Assembly (NCBI GenBank): GCA_020632995.1
Contig: JACKEN010000023.1
Span: 1-64,000, forward strand
DNA from: Deltaproteobacteria bacterium
GTDB lineage: Bacteria; Myxococcota; Kuafuiibacteriia; Kuafuiibacteriales; Kuafuiibacteriaceae
Direction of reading: 5' to 3'
DNA length: 64,000 bases
Shown here in pieces: positions 1 through 8,264 of this stretch. Within the stretch, counting starts at the first letter, position 1; each line of letters opens with the position of its first letter. Below the pieces are notes generated by a model, which was given only the letters and a program-made list of their open reading frames with translations, was not told the DNA's origin and ran no database searches. The position numbers and the translations under genes are program-made.

Positions 1-2
1 GG

Positions 3-1163
3 GACTTCGGCGCGGCGGAGGACGCGGTGCAGGAGGCCTTGCTCGCCGCGGCCACCCAGTGGCCGCGGGACGGCGCGCCCCAGGAGCCGGTGGCGTGGCT
101 GACCCGGGTGGCCTGGCGCCGGCTGGCCGACCACGTGCGGGCCGACGCGGCCCGGCGGCGGCGCGAGGCGCACGTGGTGAGCCTGGTCCCGGCGGACGAG
201 CAGGTGGCCCTCGCCCCGGACGAGGGGGGCGGGGAGGGCGACGACACCCTGGCCCTGCTCTTCATGTGCTGCCACCCGGCCCTCACCTCCGCCTCCGCCA
301 TCGCCCTCACCCTGCGGGCGATGGGGGGCCTCAGCACGGCGGAGATCGCCCGCGCCTTCTTCGTGCCGGAGGCGACCATGGCCCAGCGGATCAGCCGGGC
401 CAAGGCGCGCATCAAGGCCGAGGGCGCGCGCTTCGAGGTGCCGGACGAGGCCGCCCTGGCCGCGCGGCTCCCCGCGGTGATGCACGTCCTCTACCTGATC
501 TTCAGCGAGGGCTACGCGGCCAGCTCGGGCGACGCGGTGCTGCGGCTGGACCTTTCGCAGGAGGCCTTGCGATTGGCGCGCATGCTCCACCGCGCGGCGC
601 CCCAGGTGGCGGAGGTGGCGGGCCTGTTGGCCCTGATGCGTCTCACCGACGCGCGCCGCGCGGCCCGCATCGGGCCCGCGGGGGCGCTCGTCCCCCTCGA
701 CCAGCAGGACCGCTCGCGGTGGGACCGGGAGGCGATCGCGGAGGGCGTGGCGTTCGTGTCGGAGGCCCTCCCCCGGGGCCCGGTTGGGCCCTACCTCGTG
801 CAGGCGGCGATCGCCGCCCTCCACGACGAGGCGCCGTCCACCGAGGCCACCGACTGGCCGCAGATCGCGGCGCTCTACGAGGTGCTCATGGGCCTCGCCG
901 ACAACCCCATGGTGGCCCTGAGCCACGCGGTGGCGGTCGCGATGGTGGACGGCCCGGCGGCCGGGCTGGCGCGGGTCGAGGCGGTCGCCGCCGACCCCCG
1001 GGTCACCGGGCACCACCGGGTGGAGGCGGTGCGGGGGCACCTCCTGGAGCGGGCAGGGCGGGTTGCGGAGGCGGTGGCCTGCTACCGGCGGGCGGCCGCG
1101 CGGACCACCAGCGAGGCCGAGCGGCGGTACCTCTTGACCCACGCGGCCCGGCTGGCTGAGTGA
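3..1163 (+). CDS. ECF42-type RNA polymerase sigma factor with C-terminal TPR-like extension (5' end missing)
   Basis: The reading frame is already open at base 3, and the first visible residues (DFGAAEDAVQEA) match sigma region 2, so the true start lies left of the window. Region 4 is seen around AMGGLSTAEIARAF and the helix ending AQRISRAKARIKAEG. It is followed by about 230 residues of the DUF6596/TPR-like extension typical of ECF42 sigma factors. No anti-sigma gene follows; ECF42 members are usually controlled through the extension and a neighbouring DGPF protein, which could lie upstream outside the window. The next gene starts 64 bp downstream on the same strand. Confidence 0.85.
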   Translation, partial: DFGAAEDAVQEALLAAATQWPRDGAPQEPVAWLTRVAWRRLADHVRADAARRRREAHVVSLVPADEQVALAPDEGGGEGDDTLALLFMCCHPALTSASAIALTLRAMGGLSTAEIARAFFVPEATMAQRISRAKARIKAEGARFEVPDEAALAARLPAVMHVLYLIFSEGYAASSGDAVLRLDLSQEALRLARMLHRAAPQVAEVAGLLALMRLTDARRAARIGPAGALVPLDQQDRSRWDREAIAEGVAFVSEALPRGPVGPYLVQAAIAALHDEAPSTEATDWPQIAALYEVLMGLADNPMVALSHAVAVAMVDGPAAGLARVEAVAADPRVTGHHRVEAVRGHLLERAGRVAEAVACYRRAAARTTSEAERRYLLTHAARLAE

Positions 1164-1227
1164 AGGCGGTAACCTGGGCCCAGGCTGGGCGTAGGACCGC
1201 GAGAGGGCTATCCTCAGGCGAGATCAG

Positions 1228-2136
1228 ATGGGGTCTGAGCGCGAGATCACCCGACGCCAGGTCGTGGCGGCAGGGGTTACAGGAGCAGCGATGGTGGCAG
1301 CAGGTGTTGCGGCCGGCGGCGGCGCCCCCGCGCCGACGGGGCGGATGCCGGTGGTGTTCCTCCCCCACGGGGGCGGGCCCTGGCCGTTCGTGGATCTGGG
1401 TATGGGGAGCCCGGCCGAGCTGTCGGCCCTCAGGACCTACCTCGAGGGGCTGCGCTCGCTGCCGAAGGTGGCGCCCAAGGCGGTGCTGATGATCTCCGCC
1501 CACTGGGAGGCGCCGGTCCCCACCGTGATGACCTCGGCGCGGCCGCCGATGCTCTACGACTACTACGGGTTCCCGCCGGAGTCGTACACCATCACCTGGC
1601 CCGCCCCCGGGTCACCGGCGCTCGCGGAGCGGGTGCAGGCCCTCCTCGGCGCGGCGGGGATGAAGAGCGCCCAGGACGCGAGCCGGGGGTTCGACCACGG
1701 CGCCTTCGTGCCCCTGAAGCTCACCTACCCCGAGGCCGACGTCCCCACCGTGCAGCTCAGCTTGCGGCAGGGGCTGGACCCGGCCGAGCACATCGCGATC
1801 GGCCGGGCGCTCTCGCCGCTCAGGGACGAGGGGGTCTTCATCGTGGGGAGCGGGATGACCTTCCACAACCTGCGGGCCTTCGGTGACCCGCGGGCCCGGG
1901 AGCCGGCGGAGGCGTTCGACGCCTGGCTCCGCGACGTGACAACGCAACCTGCGAAGGCCCGGGACGCCGCGCTCTCTCGGTGGACCGAGGCCCCATCCGC
2001 GCGCCTCGTGCACCCGCGGGAGGAGCACCTCATCCCGCTCATGGTGGCGGCGGGGGCGGCGGGGGACGACGTGGCCACCGTGCCCTACAACGGCACCCTG
2101 ATGGGGCTGCGTCTGTCCGGCTACCACTTCGGCTGA
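1228..2136 (+). CDS. Tat-exported class III extradiol (LigB/DODA-type) dioxygenase-like protein
   Basis: A 302-residue protein. Residues about 38-302 match the DODA/YgiD branch of LigB-type non-haem iron dioxygenases: HGGGP near the start, then SAHWE, then a FDHGAFVPL block that includes the conserved His, and GSGMTFHNL further on. These supply the His residues expected for metal binding. The N-terminus is unusual for this cytoplasmic family: ITRRQVVAAG followed by an Ala/Gly-rich hydrophobic stretch looks like a twin-arginine signal, which fits export of a pre-folded metalloenzyme. The substrate is unknown. The gene ends 3 bp from the convergent atpG stop. Confidence 0.8.
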   Translation: MGSEREITRRQVVAAGVTGAAMVAAGVAAGGGAPAPTGRMPVVFLPHGGGPWPFVDLGMGSPAELSALRTYLEGLRSLPKVAPKAVLMISAHWEAPVPTVMTSARPPMLYDYYGFPPESYTITWPAPGSPALAERVQALLGAAGMKSAQDASRGFDHGAFVPLKLTYPEADVPTVQLSLRQGLDPAEHIAIGRALSPLRDEGVFIVGSGMTFHNLRAFGDPRAREPAEAFDAWLRDVTTQPAKARDAALSRWTEAPSARLVHPREEHLIPLMVAAGAAGDDVATVPYNGTLMGLRLSGYHFG

Positions 2137-2139
2137 GCC

Positions 2140-2955
2140 TCAGCGCGCCCGAGCCCGCGCGCCGGCCACGATCTCGATGACCTCCTGGGTGCTGGCCTCC
2201 CGCCGCGCTGCGCCCAGGCCGCGCTCCAGGGTCTGCCGCCGGCGCTGGAGCCAGTCCTCCGCCGCCTGGGTGGCGACCAGCCGGGCCCCGTGCTCGGCCG
2301 CCAGCGCGTCGAGCAGCACGCCGTGCAGGGTGATGTAGAGGGCCTCTCGCACCGCCACCCGCCGCAGGTGCTCGGCGCTCACGTACCGGGGGGGCGTGGC
2401 CGGCGCTCCGGAGCCCATGAAGGGCAGAAGGCGCGTGCTGACCGCGGTGAAGGCGCCCACCCCCTCGAAGCGCGCCGCCACCACGTCGAGGCTGGCGTGG
2501 TCATCGCGGACGTAGTCGGTCAAGGCGTCTTGCGCCAGGCTCAACAGGAGCTTCACGAGGCCGCGGGGGCTGGTGGGGGCGGGGTAGCTCCGGGCCGCCT
2601 CGACCCCCGCGCGGCGCAGGATGGCCTGCGCTCGGCGCCCCACCACGTAGGTCGGCCCGGGGCCGAGGGCGGCGCGCCGCGCGGTGGCCTCCGCCACCAG
2701 GTCCCGGTGGTAGCCTCCGCACAGCCCCAGCTCGCCCCCCACCACCAGGAGGGCGGCCGGGCCCGCGCCGGCGGGGAGCGAGGCCCCGGTGCGCTGGACC
2801 GCGGCCTCCACCCCGGCCCGGTAGGCGTGGGCGGGGGCGAGCGCGGCCCGGGCCTCCCGCAGGTGATGGGCGGAGAGGCTCTTCATGGCGGAGATCGCCT
2901 CGCCCAGGGCGCGGACCGAGCGCAGCCGGCGCTCGAGCTCGGTCTGCCGCCTCAT
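2140..2955 (-). CDS. atpG: N-type F-ATPase gamma subunit
   Basis: A 271-residue central-stalk subunit and the last gene of the atp operon. The start ATG overlaps the atpA stop (ATGA), which I prefer over a longer in-frame start at 3009. The N-terminal helix (RRQTELERRLRSVRALGEAISAMKSL) corresponds to the coiled coil that rotates inside the alpha/beta hexamer, and the C-terminal partner helix is in QRRRQTLERGLGAARREASTQEVIEIVAG. The middle is more divergent than in housekeeping gamma subunits, as is usual for N-ATPases. Confidence 0.85.
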   Translation of the reverse strand: MRRQTELERRLRSVRALGEAISAMKSLSAHHLREARAALAPAHAYRAGVEAAVQRTGASLPAGAGPAALLVVGGELGLCGGYHRDLVAEATARRAALGPGPTYVVGRRAQAILRRAGVEAARSYPAPTSPRGLVKLLLSLAQDALTDYVRDDHASLDVVAARFEGVGAFTAVSTRLLPFMGSGAPATPPRYVSAEHLRRVAVREALYITLHGVLLDALAAEHGARLVATQAAEDWLQRRRQTLERGLGAARREASTQEVIEIVAGARARAR

Positions 2956-4457
2956 CGCGGCGACCCCGTCAGCGCTACCTCGAAGACCCGCTGCAAGTCG
3001 TCTTGCCAACCTTCGGGGGGCGGCCCGGTCGCCGCGAGGCGCTCGAAGAGCTCGGGCGCGGCGGCCCGCGCGCGGGCGGCGGCGGGCCAGAACGCGGCCC
3101 GGACCTCCCCCGGGGCGAGCCCGTTGAGCCAGCCCCGCGCCACCGCGGTGATCGCGAGGATCTGCTCGGCCACCGGGCGGGCCGACAGCGGGGGCTGACG
3201 GAACAGCTCCCGCAGCCGCCGGCCGCGCTCGAGCGCCTTCAGGGTGGCGGGGTCGACGTCCAGACCGACCCGGGTCAGGGCCTCGAGGGCCTCGAAGCGG
3301 GCCATGTCGATGCGGACGTTCCGAGCCGCGGCGCGGACGGTGGGAGACTGGGCCGCCCCGCCGATGCGCGAGACGCTCTTGCCGATGTCGACCGCGGGCC
3401 GGAGGTTCCGCTCGAAGCGCGCGGCGTCGAGGTAGACCTGGCCGTCGGTGATCGAGATGAGGTTGGTCGGGATGTAGGCCGAGATGTCGCTCCCGGTGGT
3501 CTCCACGATCGGGAGCGCGGTGACCGAGCCGCCGCCCGCGGCGGGCGACATCGCGGTGGCGCGCTCGAGGAGCTCGGCGTGGATGTAGAAGATGTCGCCC
3601 GGGAACGCCTCGCGCCCCGGCGGGCGCCCGAGGAGCAGGGCCAGCTCGCGGTAGGCGTCGGCGTGCTTGGTGAGGTCGTCGTAGATCACCAGCACGTCGC
3701 GCCCGGCGTCGCGGAAGGACTCCGCGATGGTGGCCCCGGCGTAGGGCGCCAGGTACTGCAGGCCCGGGGTCTGGGCCGCGTCCGCCGCCACCACCACGGT
3801 GTGACCCCGCGCTCCGGCGCGCTCGAGGCGGTCCGCGATCCGCAAGATCCTGGACAGGGGCTGGCCGATGATCACGTAGACGCAGAGGACCCCGGTGTCG
3901 CGCTGGGCCGCCACCACGTCGAGGGCGAGGGAGGTCTTGCCCACGTTGCGGTCCCCGATCAGGAGCTGGCGCTGACCGCGCCCGATGGGCACCGCCACGT
4001 CGATCACCATCACCCCGGTGATCAGCGGGCGCCGCACGTGGTCTCGCGCCATGAGCTCGGGGGCGGGCTGGAACACCGCCCGCGGGGTGCCGAGCGGCGC
4101 GGCGTGGCCGTCGAGGGGGGCCCCGGTGGGATCGATGACCCGGCCGAGGAGGGCCGGGCTCACCGGTACGGAGGGGAGCTCGTGGGTGAGCACGCAGCCG
4201 TCGCCCGCCCGGACCCGGTCCGCGCCCGACAGGAGCACCACCCCGGTGCGCGCGGTGCCCAGGTCGTAGGCCATGCCCTGCGCCCCCGCGTCGAAGCGCA
4301 CCAGGTGCTCGTAGCCGGGCCGGCGCAGGCCCACCACCTGGGCCACCCCGTCGCCCACCTCGACCACCGCACCCCGCGGTCGGAGTGCGAGGCCGAGGTC
4401 GACCCGCTCGAGCGCAGCAAGCCGTCCTGCGATGCCCGTGGCTGGCTCAGGCGTCAT
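2952..4457 (-). CDS. atpA: N-type F-ATPase alpha subunit
   Basis: A 501-residue non-catalytic nucleotide-binding subunit of F1. The P-loop reads GDRNVGKTS, a variant of the usual GDRQTGKT. Other alpha signatures are PIGRGQRQLLIGDR, ETTGSDISAYIPTNLISITDGQ and the VDIGKSVSRIGGAAQ block carrying the arginine finger region. The ATG overlaps the end of atpF by 11 bp and its stop overlaps the atpG start, so translation is probably coupled. An exact GCAA-N6-TTGC palindrome lies in its last codons. Confidence 0.95.
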   Translation of the reverse strand: MTPEPATGIAGRLAALERVDLGLALRPRGAVVEVGDGVAQVVGLRRPGYEHLVRFDAGAQGMAYDLGTARTGVVLLSGADRVRAGDGCVLTHELPSVPVSPALLGRVIDPTGAPLDGHAAPLGTPRAVFQPAPELMARDHVRRPLITGVMVIDVAVPIGRGQRQLLIGDRNVGKTSLALDVVAAQRDTGVLCVYVIIGQPLSRILRIADRLERAGARGHTVVVAADAAQTPGLQYLAPYAGATIAESFRDAGRDVLVIYDDLTKHADAYRELALLLGRPPGREAFPGDIFYIHAELLERATAMSPAAGGGSVTALPIVETTGSDISAYIPTNLISITDGQVYLDAARFERNLRPAVDIGKSVSRIGGAAQSPTVRAAARNVRIDMARFEALEALTRVGLDVDPATLKALERGRRLRELFRQPPLSARPVAEQILAITAVARGWLNGLAPGEVRAAFWPAAARARAAAPELFERLAATGPPPEGWQDDLQRVFEVALTGSPR

Positions 4458-5157
4458 GCTCGGCCTCCCGGGCCGTCGCCTGCGCCGCCTCCCGCGCGAA
4501 CGCGGCGGCGGTGGCGTCGACCTGCCCCTGGGCGGTAGTGACCCGGATCCCGGCCCCCAGGGCGGGGCTGAGCCGCACCTCGGGGGCCTGCCCGAGGGCG
4601 CCCTGCAACAGGGCCTGCGCCTCCTCCCCCAGCGGGTGGGCGGCCTCGACCACCGGGTGGTCCTGCGCGAGGGGCCCCAGGGCGCGGAGCTCCCGACACG
4701 CGGCTCGCACCAGGGCGAGGTCCAGCTCCGGGCCCTCCAAGGCCTGCAAGAGGGACTGCACCGAGCCCGCCGCCACCCGGCCCACGTCCTCGGCCAGGGC
4801 GTGGAGCTCGGCCCGCCGGCGCGCGTCCGCGTCCGCCTCGGCCCGCCGCGCCGCCTCGGCCTGGCGCGCCTGGGCCTCCTCCTCGATCCGGCGGGCCTCC
4901 TGCCTCGCCGCCACCACCGCCTCCGCCCGCTGGCGGGTCGCCTCGGCCTCGGCCGCCGCCCGCACCGCCTCCGCCTCGGCCCTGGCCTGCTCCGCCGCGG
5001 CCTGGGCCTCCGTCAACCTGGCCTGCGCATCGGCGCGCGCCGCCCGCTCCTCGTCGAGCTGCGCCCGCACCGGCTTGAAGAAGAGCCAGCCCAGGACCGC
5101 GGCGAGGGTGAGGACGTTCGCCGCCTCGAACAGGAAGTTGGTGAGCTCGGGGCTCAT
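4447..5157 (-). CDS. atpF: N-type F-ATPase long b subunit (b with delta-like C-terminus)
   Basis: A 236-residue peripheral-stalk subunit. It has one N-terminal membrane helix (NFLFEAANVLTLAAVLGWLFF) and a long Ala/Glu/Arg-rich coiled coil to about residue 140. A C-terminal domain contains SPALGAGIRVTTAQGQVDAT, resembling the OSCP/delta-like end found in alternative-type b subunits. This fits the absence of a separate atpH in the operon. The start chosen (MSPELTN) lies 1 bp after the atpE stop; a longer in-frame reading to 5343 runs antisense-like through atpE and was discarded. Confidence 0.88.
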   Translation of the reverse strand: MSPELTNFLFEAANVLTLAAVLGWLFFKPVRAQLDEERAARADAQARLTEAQAAAEQARAEAEAVRAAAEAEATRQRAEAVVAARQEARRIEEEAQARQAEAARRAEADADARRRAELHALAEDVGRVAAGSVQSLLQALEGPELDLALVRAACRELRALGPLAQDHPVVEAAHPLGEEAQALLQGALGQAPEVRLSPALGAGIRVTTAQGQVDATAAAFAREAAQATAREAEHDA

Positions 5158-5158
5158 G

Positions 5159-5416
5159 TCAGCCCTCCATGAAGGGGTTGGCGAACAGGAGGACGAGGGC
5201 GATGACCAGGCAGAAGATGGCGGTGGACTCCACCATGGCCAGGGCCACGAACTGGTTCCGCGTGATCGAGGAGGCCTCGTCCGGCTGGCGGGCGAGGGCG
5301 TCCATGCTCGCCGCCCCGATGCGGCTCTCGCCCAGGGCGGCACCCAGGGCGCCGAGGGCCATGGTGAGGCCTGCGATGATGATCGAGGCCAGGGCCAACA
5401 GGGTGTGCTCGCTCAT
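5159..5416 (-). CDS. atpE: N-type F-ATPase ring subunit c
   Basis: An 85-residue double-helix hairpin. Helix 1 carries a carboxylate (E30 in GAALGES), the loop has the conserved ARQP (residues 42-45), and helix 2 carries VESTAIF with the ion-carrying E63 plus S64 and T65. Na+-binding c subunits use the Glu-Ser-Thr set with a Gln or Glu in helix 1 and a supporting Tyr; here that Tyr position is F68. The motif suggests possible Na+ binding, but some N-ATPase rings with similar motifs carry H+, so the ion is not settled by sequence. It overlaps atpB by 4 bp. Confidence 0.93.
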   Translation of the reverse strand: MSEHTLLALASIIIAGLTMALGALGAALGESRIGAASMDALARQPDEASSITRNQFVALAMVESTAIFCLVIALVLLFANPFMEG

Positions 5417-6111
5417 GACTGTTCTCCCACGCGCGCTGCCGCGCCCACGTAGACCGCGGTCAGGATGGTGAAGATGTAGGCCTGCAAGAGGCCGATCAGG
5501 AGGTCGAGGGCCATCAGCGGCACCGGCACGAAGAAGCCCACCAGGGCCACGATGAGCGCGACCACCAGGTGGCCGCTCATCATGTTGCCGAACAGGCGCA
5601 GGGCCAGGGCCAGGGTGCGCGACAGCTCGCTGATGACGTGCAGCGGGAACAGGATCGGGTTGGGTTTGAGGTAGTGGGCGAGGTAGCCGCCCACCCCTCG
5701 GGCCCGGATCCCGGCCAGCGGCACCGCCCCGAACACCAGGGCGGCGAGGGCGGCGCTGGCGGGCAGGTTCGCGGTGGGGGCGGGGACCCCGGGGAGCTGG
5801 CCGACCACCGCGGCGGTGGCGATGAACAGGAACAGCGTGCCCGCGAAGACCTCGAGGGCGGGCCAGGGGCGGCCCGCCGCCTGCTCCACGAGGTCGTGGA
5901 TGAACCCGAACGCAAGGCGACCTGCCGCGGCGGCCCGGCCCTCGGGGTGGCGCCGGACCGCCCGCGCGAGGCTCGCGCCGAGGAGCACCAGGAGCGCGCT
6001 CACCACGACGCTGGAGGCCACGGTCCGGGTGAGGGGCACCGGGCCCAGCCAGACGAGCACGGTGTCGGCGAAGATCTCGGGCTTCACGACGACCTCCGGA
6101 GCGCCTGCCAC
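5413..6111 (-). CDS. atpB: N-type F-ATPase a subunit
   Basis: A 232-residue polytopic membrane subunit forming the ion half-channels. The essential helix reads LALALRLFGNMMSGH, with the arginine (R of LRLFGN) that faces the ring carboxylate. The N-terminal region WLGPVPLTRTVASS and the PNPILFPLHVISELSR loop are also typical. Its start lies inside the end of atpQ (28 bp overlap), leaving no space for atpR. Confidence 0.92.
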   Translation of the reverse strand: MAGAPEVVVKPEIFADTVLVWLGPVPLTRTVASSVVVSALLVLLGASLARAVRRHPEGRAAAAGRLAFGFIHDLVEQAAGRPWPALEVFAGTLFLFIATAAVVGQLPGVPAPTANLPASAALAALVFGAVPLAGIRARGVGGYLAHYLKPNPILFPLHVISELSRTLALALRLFGNMMSGHLVVALIVALVGFFVPVPLMALDLLIGLLQAYIFTILTAVYVGAAARVGEQS

Positions 6112-6374
6112 GCGGCGGTCGCCCCCAGGGACACGCCGAGGGTGAGGAGGGTCAGGGTCAGGCGGATGCCGGTGCCGAGCCGGCCGTCGAGGTAGCGGCC
6201 CAAGAGCGCGCCCCCGGTGCCCAACAGCGCGATCGGCCAGCCAACCGACCCGATGAGGGCGAGGGCGGTGAGGAAGCGCTGACCGTGCAGGCCACGTTGA
6301 CGCCGGGCCAGGTCCCGCTCGAGGCGCCGCCGCGGGTCGCCGCGCTGGTAGGCGTCTTGCCGCTCAGCCGCCAT
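6084..6374 (-). CDS. atpQ: N-ATPase accessory membrane protein AtpQ (AtpI family)
   Basis: A 96-residue protein with a basic N-terminus (DPRRRLERDLARRQR) and two hydrophobic helices. The stretch GWPIALLGTGGALLGRYLD followed by LTLLTLGVSLGATAAW matches the AtpQ/AtpI family. AtpI-type proteins help assemble the c-ring and have been linked to Mg2+/Ca2+ uptake. It starts within the end of atpC and ends inside the start of atpB. Longer in-frame reading upstream crosses atpC and atpD in the wrong frame and is not real. Confidence 0.85.
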   Translation of the reverse strand: MAAERQDAYQRGDPRRRLERDLARRQRGLHGQRFLTALALIGSVGWPIALLGTGGALLGRYLDGRLGTGIRLTLTLLTLGVSLGATAAWQALRRSS

Positions 6375-6786
6375 GGTGACCTCCAGGCGCGGCGGGCGGG
6401 CCGTGGCCGAGCTCCTGCAAGATGTGTTGCTCGAGCTCCTCCAGGCGCTGCCGGGCGGCGAGCTCGCTCTCGGGGTCGGCGAGGGCGGCGTCCAGGGCGG
6501 CCTCGACCTCCTCGGCGGTGGCGCCGGTGGCCGCGAACGGGGTGTAGAGGGTGGCGGTGACCCCGTCGCTCTCCAACAGGCCCCCCGCGGTGGCCACCAA
6601 GGCGACAGCGGGCCCGTCCCGGAGCACCACCAGGCCGGCCTCCACCGCGAGGAGGAGCGGCTCGCCCCGCGGTCGCAGGCCAACCTGCCCGGTCTCGGTG
6701 GGCACCCGAGCCCCGTCCACCGGGCGGTCGACCGCGGCCGCCCTCGGGGTGAGGACGCAGAAGCGCAATCGAGCTTGCTCAGGCAT
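6364..6786 (-). CDS. atpC: N-type F-ATPase epsilon subunit
   Basis: A 140-residue F1 subunit. The N-terminal beta-sandwich begins LRFCVLTPRAAAVDRPVDGARVPTETG, the usual epsilon opening, and the C-terminal part (AARQRLEELEQHILQEL) is the helical regulatory arm. It overlaps both neighbours by a few bases. Two exact GCAA-N6-TTGC palindromes (6417 and 6765) lie within it. Confidence 0.88.
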   Translation of the reverse strand: MPEQARLRFCVLTPRAAAVDRPVDGARVPTETGQVGLRPRGEPLLLAVEAGLVVLRDGPAVALVATAGGLLESDGVTATLYTPFAATGATAEEVEAALDAALADPESELAARQRLEELEQHILQELGHGPPAAPGGHHGG

Positions 6787-8158
6787 CCAGCACCTCCTTC
6801 AGGGCCCCGATCATGAAGAGGCGCTCCTCGGGGATCGCGTCCGCTCGGCCCGCGAGGATGGCCGCCACCCCCTCCACCGTGTCGGCCGAGCGCACCCTGC
6901 GGCCCTCGACCCCGGTGAAGGCCTGGGTGACGAAGAAGGGCTGGGTGAGGAAGGCGCGGACGCGCCGCGCCCGCGTGACCAGGGTGTGGTCCTCGGCCGA
7001 GAGCTCCTCCATGCCGAGCATCGAGATGATGTCCTTGAGCTCCTCGAGCCGGCCGAGCACCCGGCGCGCCTCCTCCGCCACCTCCTGGTGGCGGGCCCCC
7101 ACGGTGGCGGCGTCGAGGGCCTTCGAGGTGGAGGTCAGCGGATCCACCGCGGGGTAGTAGCCCTCCGCCGCGACGTCGCGCGACAAGACCAGGGCGCTGT
7201 CCATGTGCCAGAAGGCGTGGGTCACCGCGGGGTCTCCGTAGTCGTCGGCCGGGACGTAGACCGCCTGCACCGACGTCATGCCGCCCTGGTGGGTGGCGGT
7301 GATGCGCTCCTCGATCGCGGCGATGTCGGCGGCGAGGGTGGGCTGGTAGCCGACGCGGGAGGGCAGGCGCCCGAGGAGGCCGCTGACCTCCATGCCGGCC
7401 TGGACGTGGCGGTAGAGGTTGTCGACCACGAACATGACGTCGAGGCCCAGCTCGTCGCGGAAGTACTCGGCCACCGTCAGCGCGGCGAGGCCCACCACGA
7501 AGCGCGCGCCGGGCGCGTCCTTCATCTGGCTGAACACGAGCGCGGTGCGATCGAGCACCCCGCGCGCCTTCATCTCGTCCCACAGCTCCAGGCCCTCGCG
7601 GGAGCGCTCGCCGATGCCGGCGAACACCGCCACCCCGCGCAGGTCCTCCACCGCGTTGTGGATGAACTCCATCAGCACCACCGTCTTGCCGACCCCGGCG
7701 CCGCCGAACACCGCGGCGCGCCCGCCGCGGAGGAAGGGGCAGAACAGGTCGATCGCCTTCACCCCGGTCTCGTAGATGTCGCTCCAGGGGCGCCGGGCCT
7801 GGCTGCCCGGCGGCGCGCGGTGGACGGGGCGGCGCTCGGTGGTGACGAGGGGCGGGCCGCCGTCGAGGGGCCCGCCGTGCAGATCGACCACCCGGCCCAG
7901 GAGGGCGCGCCCCACCGGCATGGTGAGGGGCGCGCCGTCGCTCGTGACCTCGGCCCCGAGGGTGAGGCCGCGGGTGGACTCGAGGGCGATGGCGCGGATC
8001 CGCCCCGCCGCGAGGTGCGCGTGCACCACCGCGCTCACCGCGCCCGCGTCGGCCACCCGGCACGACAGGGCGGTGGCGAGGGGCGGCACCGGGCCGTCCA
8101 CGTCCACCTCCAGGACGGTGCCGCGCACCGCCGAGACCCGCCCGATGACGGGGTCCAA
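6779..8158 (-). CDS. atpD: N-type F-ATPase catalytic beta subunit
   Basis: A 459-residue catalytic subunit and first gene of the operon. The P-loop is GGAGVGKT, the catalytic glutamate is in GIGERSREG, and DNLYRHVQAGMEVSGLLGRLPSRVGYQPTL is the beta-type DELSEED-proximal block. I place the start at a TTG (8158) because GGAGGTGA sits 4-8 bases before it and the protein then begins DPVIGRVSAVRGTVLEV, the normal length for this family. An ATG at 8239 would add 27 residues unlike any beta N-terminus. Order D-C-Q-B-E-F-A-G identifies an N-ATPase operon. Confidence 0.93.
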   Translation of the reverse strand: MDPVIGRVSAVRGTVLEVDVDGPVPPLATALSCRVADAGAVSAVVHAHLAAGRIRAIALESTRGLTLGAEVTSDGAPLTMPVGRALLGRVVDLHGGPLDGGPPLVTTERRPVHRAPPGSQARRPWSDIYETGVKAIDLFCPFLRGGRAAVFGGAGVGKTVVLMEFIHNAVEDLRGVAVFAGIGERSREGLELWDEMKARGVLDRTALVFSQMKDAPGARFVVGLAALTVAEYFRDELGLDVMFVVDNLYRHVQAGMEVSGLLGRLPSRVGYQPTLAADIAAIEERITATHQGGMTSVQAVYVPADDYGDPAVTHAFWHMDSALVLSRDVAAEGYYPAVDPLTSTSKALDAATVGARHQEVAEEARRVLGRLEELKDIISMLGMEELSAEDHTLVTRARRVRAFLTQPFFVTQAFTGVEGRRVRSADTVEGVAAILAGRADAIPEERLFMIGALKEVLDA

Positions 8159-8264
8159 GGCCTCACCTCCTGTCGCGTCGAGGAGGCAGCAAGGCCCGTG
8201 CCCCGCCGGACCGACCGGGCTTCCGTCGCGGCGCGTCACCCCGCGGCAACGCGGAGAGGCAGGG

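Noticed and set aside
6375..8063. Long in-frame extension upstream of AtpQ
   Set aside because: Crosses atpC and atpD in a different frame; only the last 96 codons show AtpQ features.
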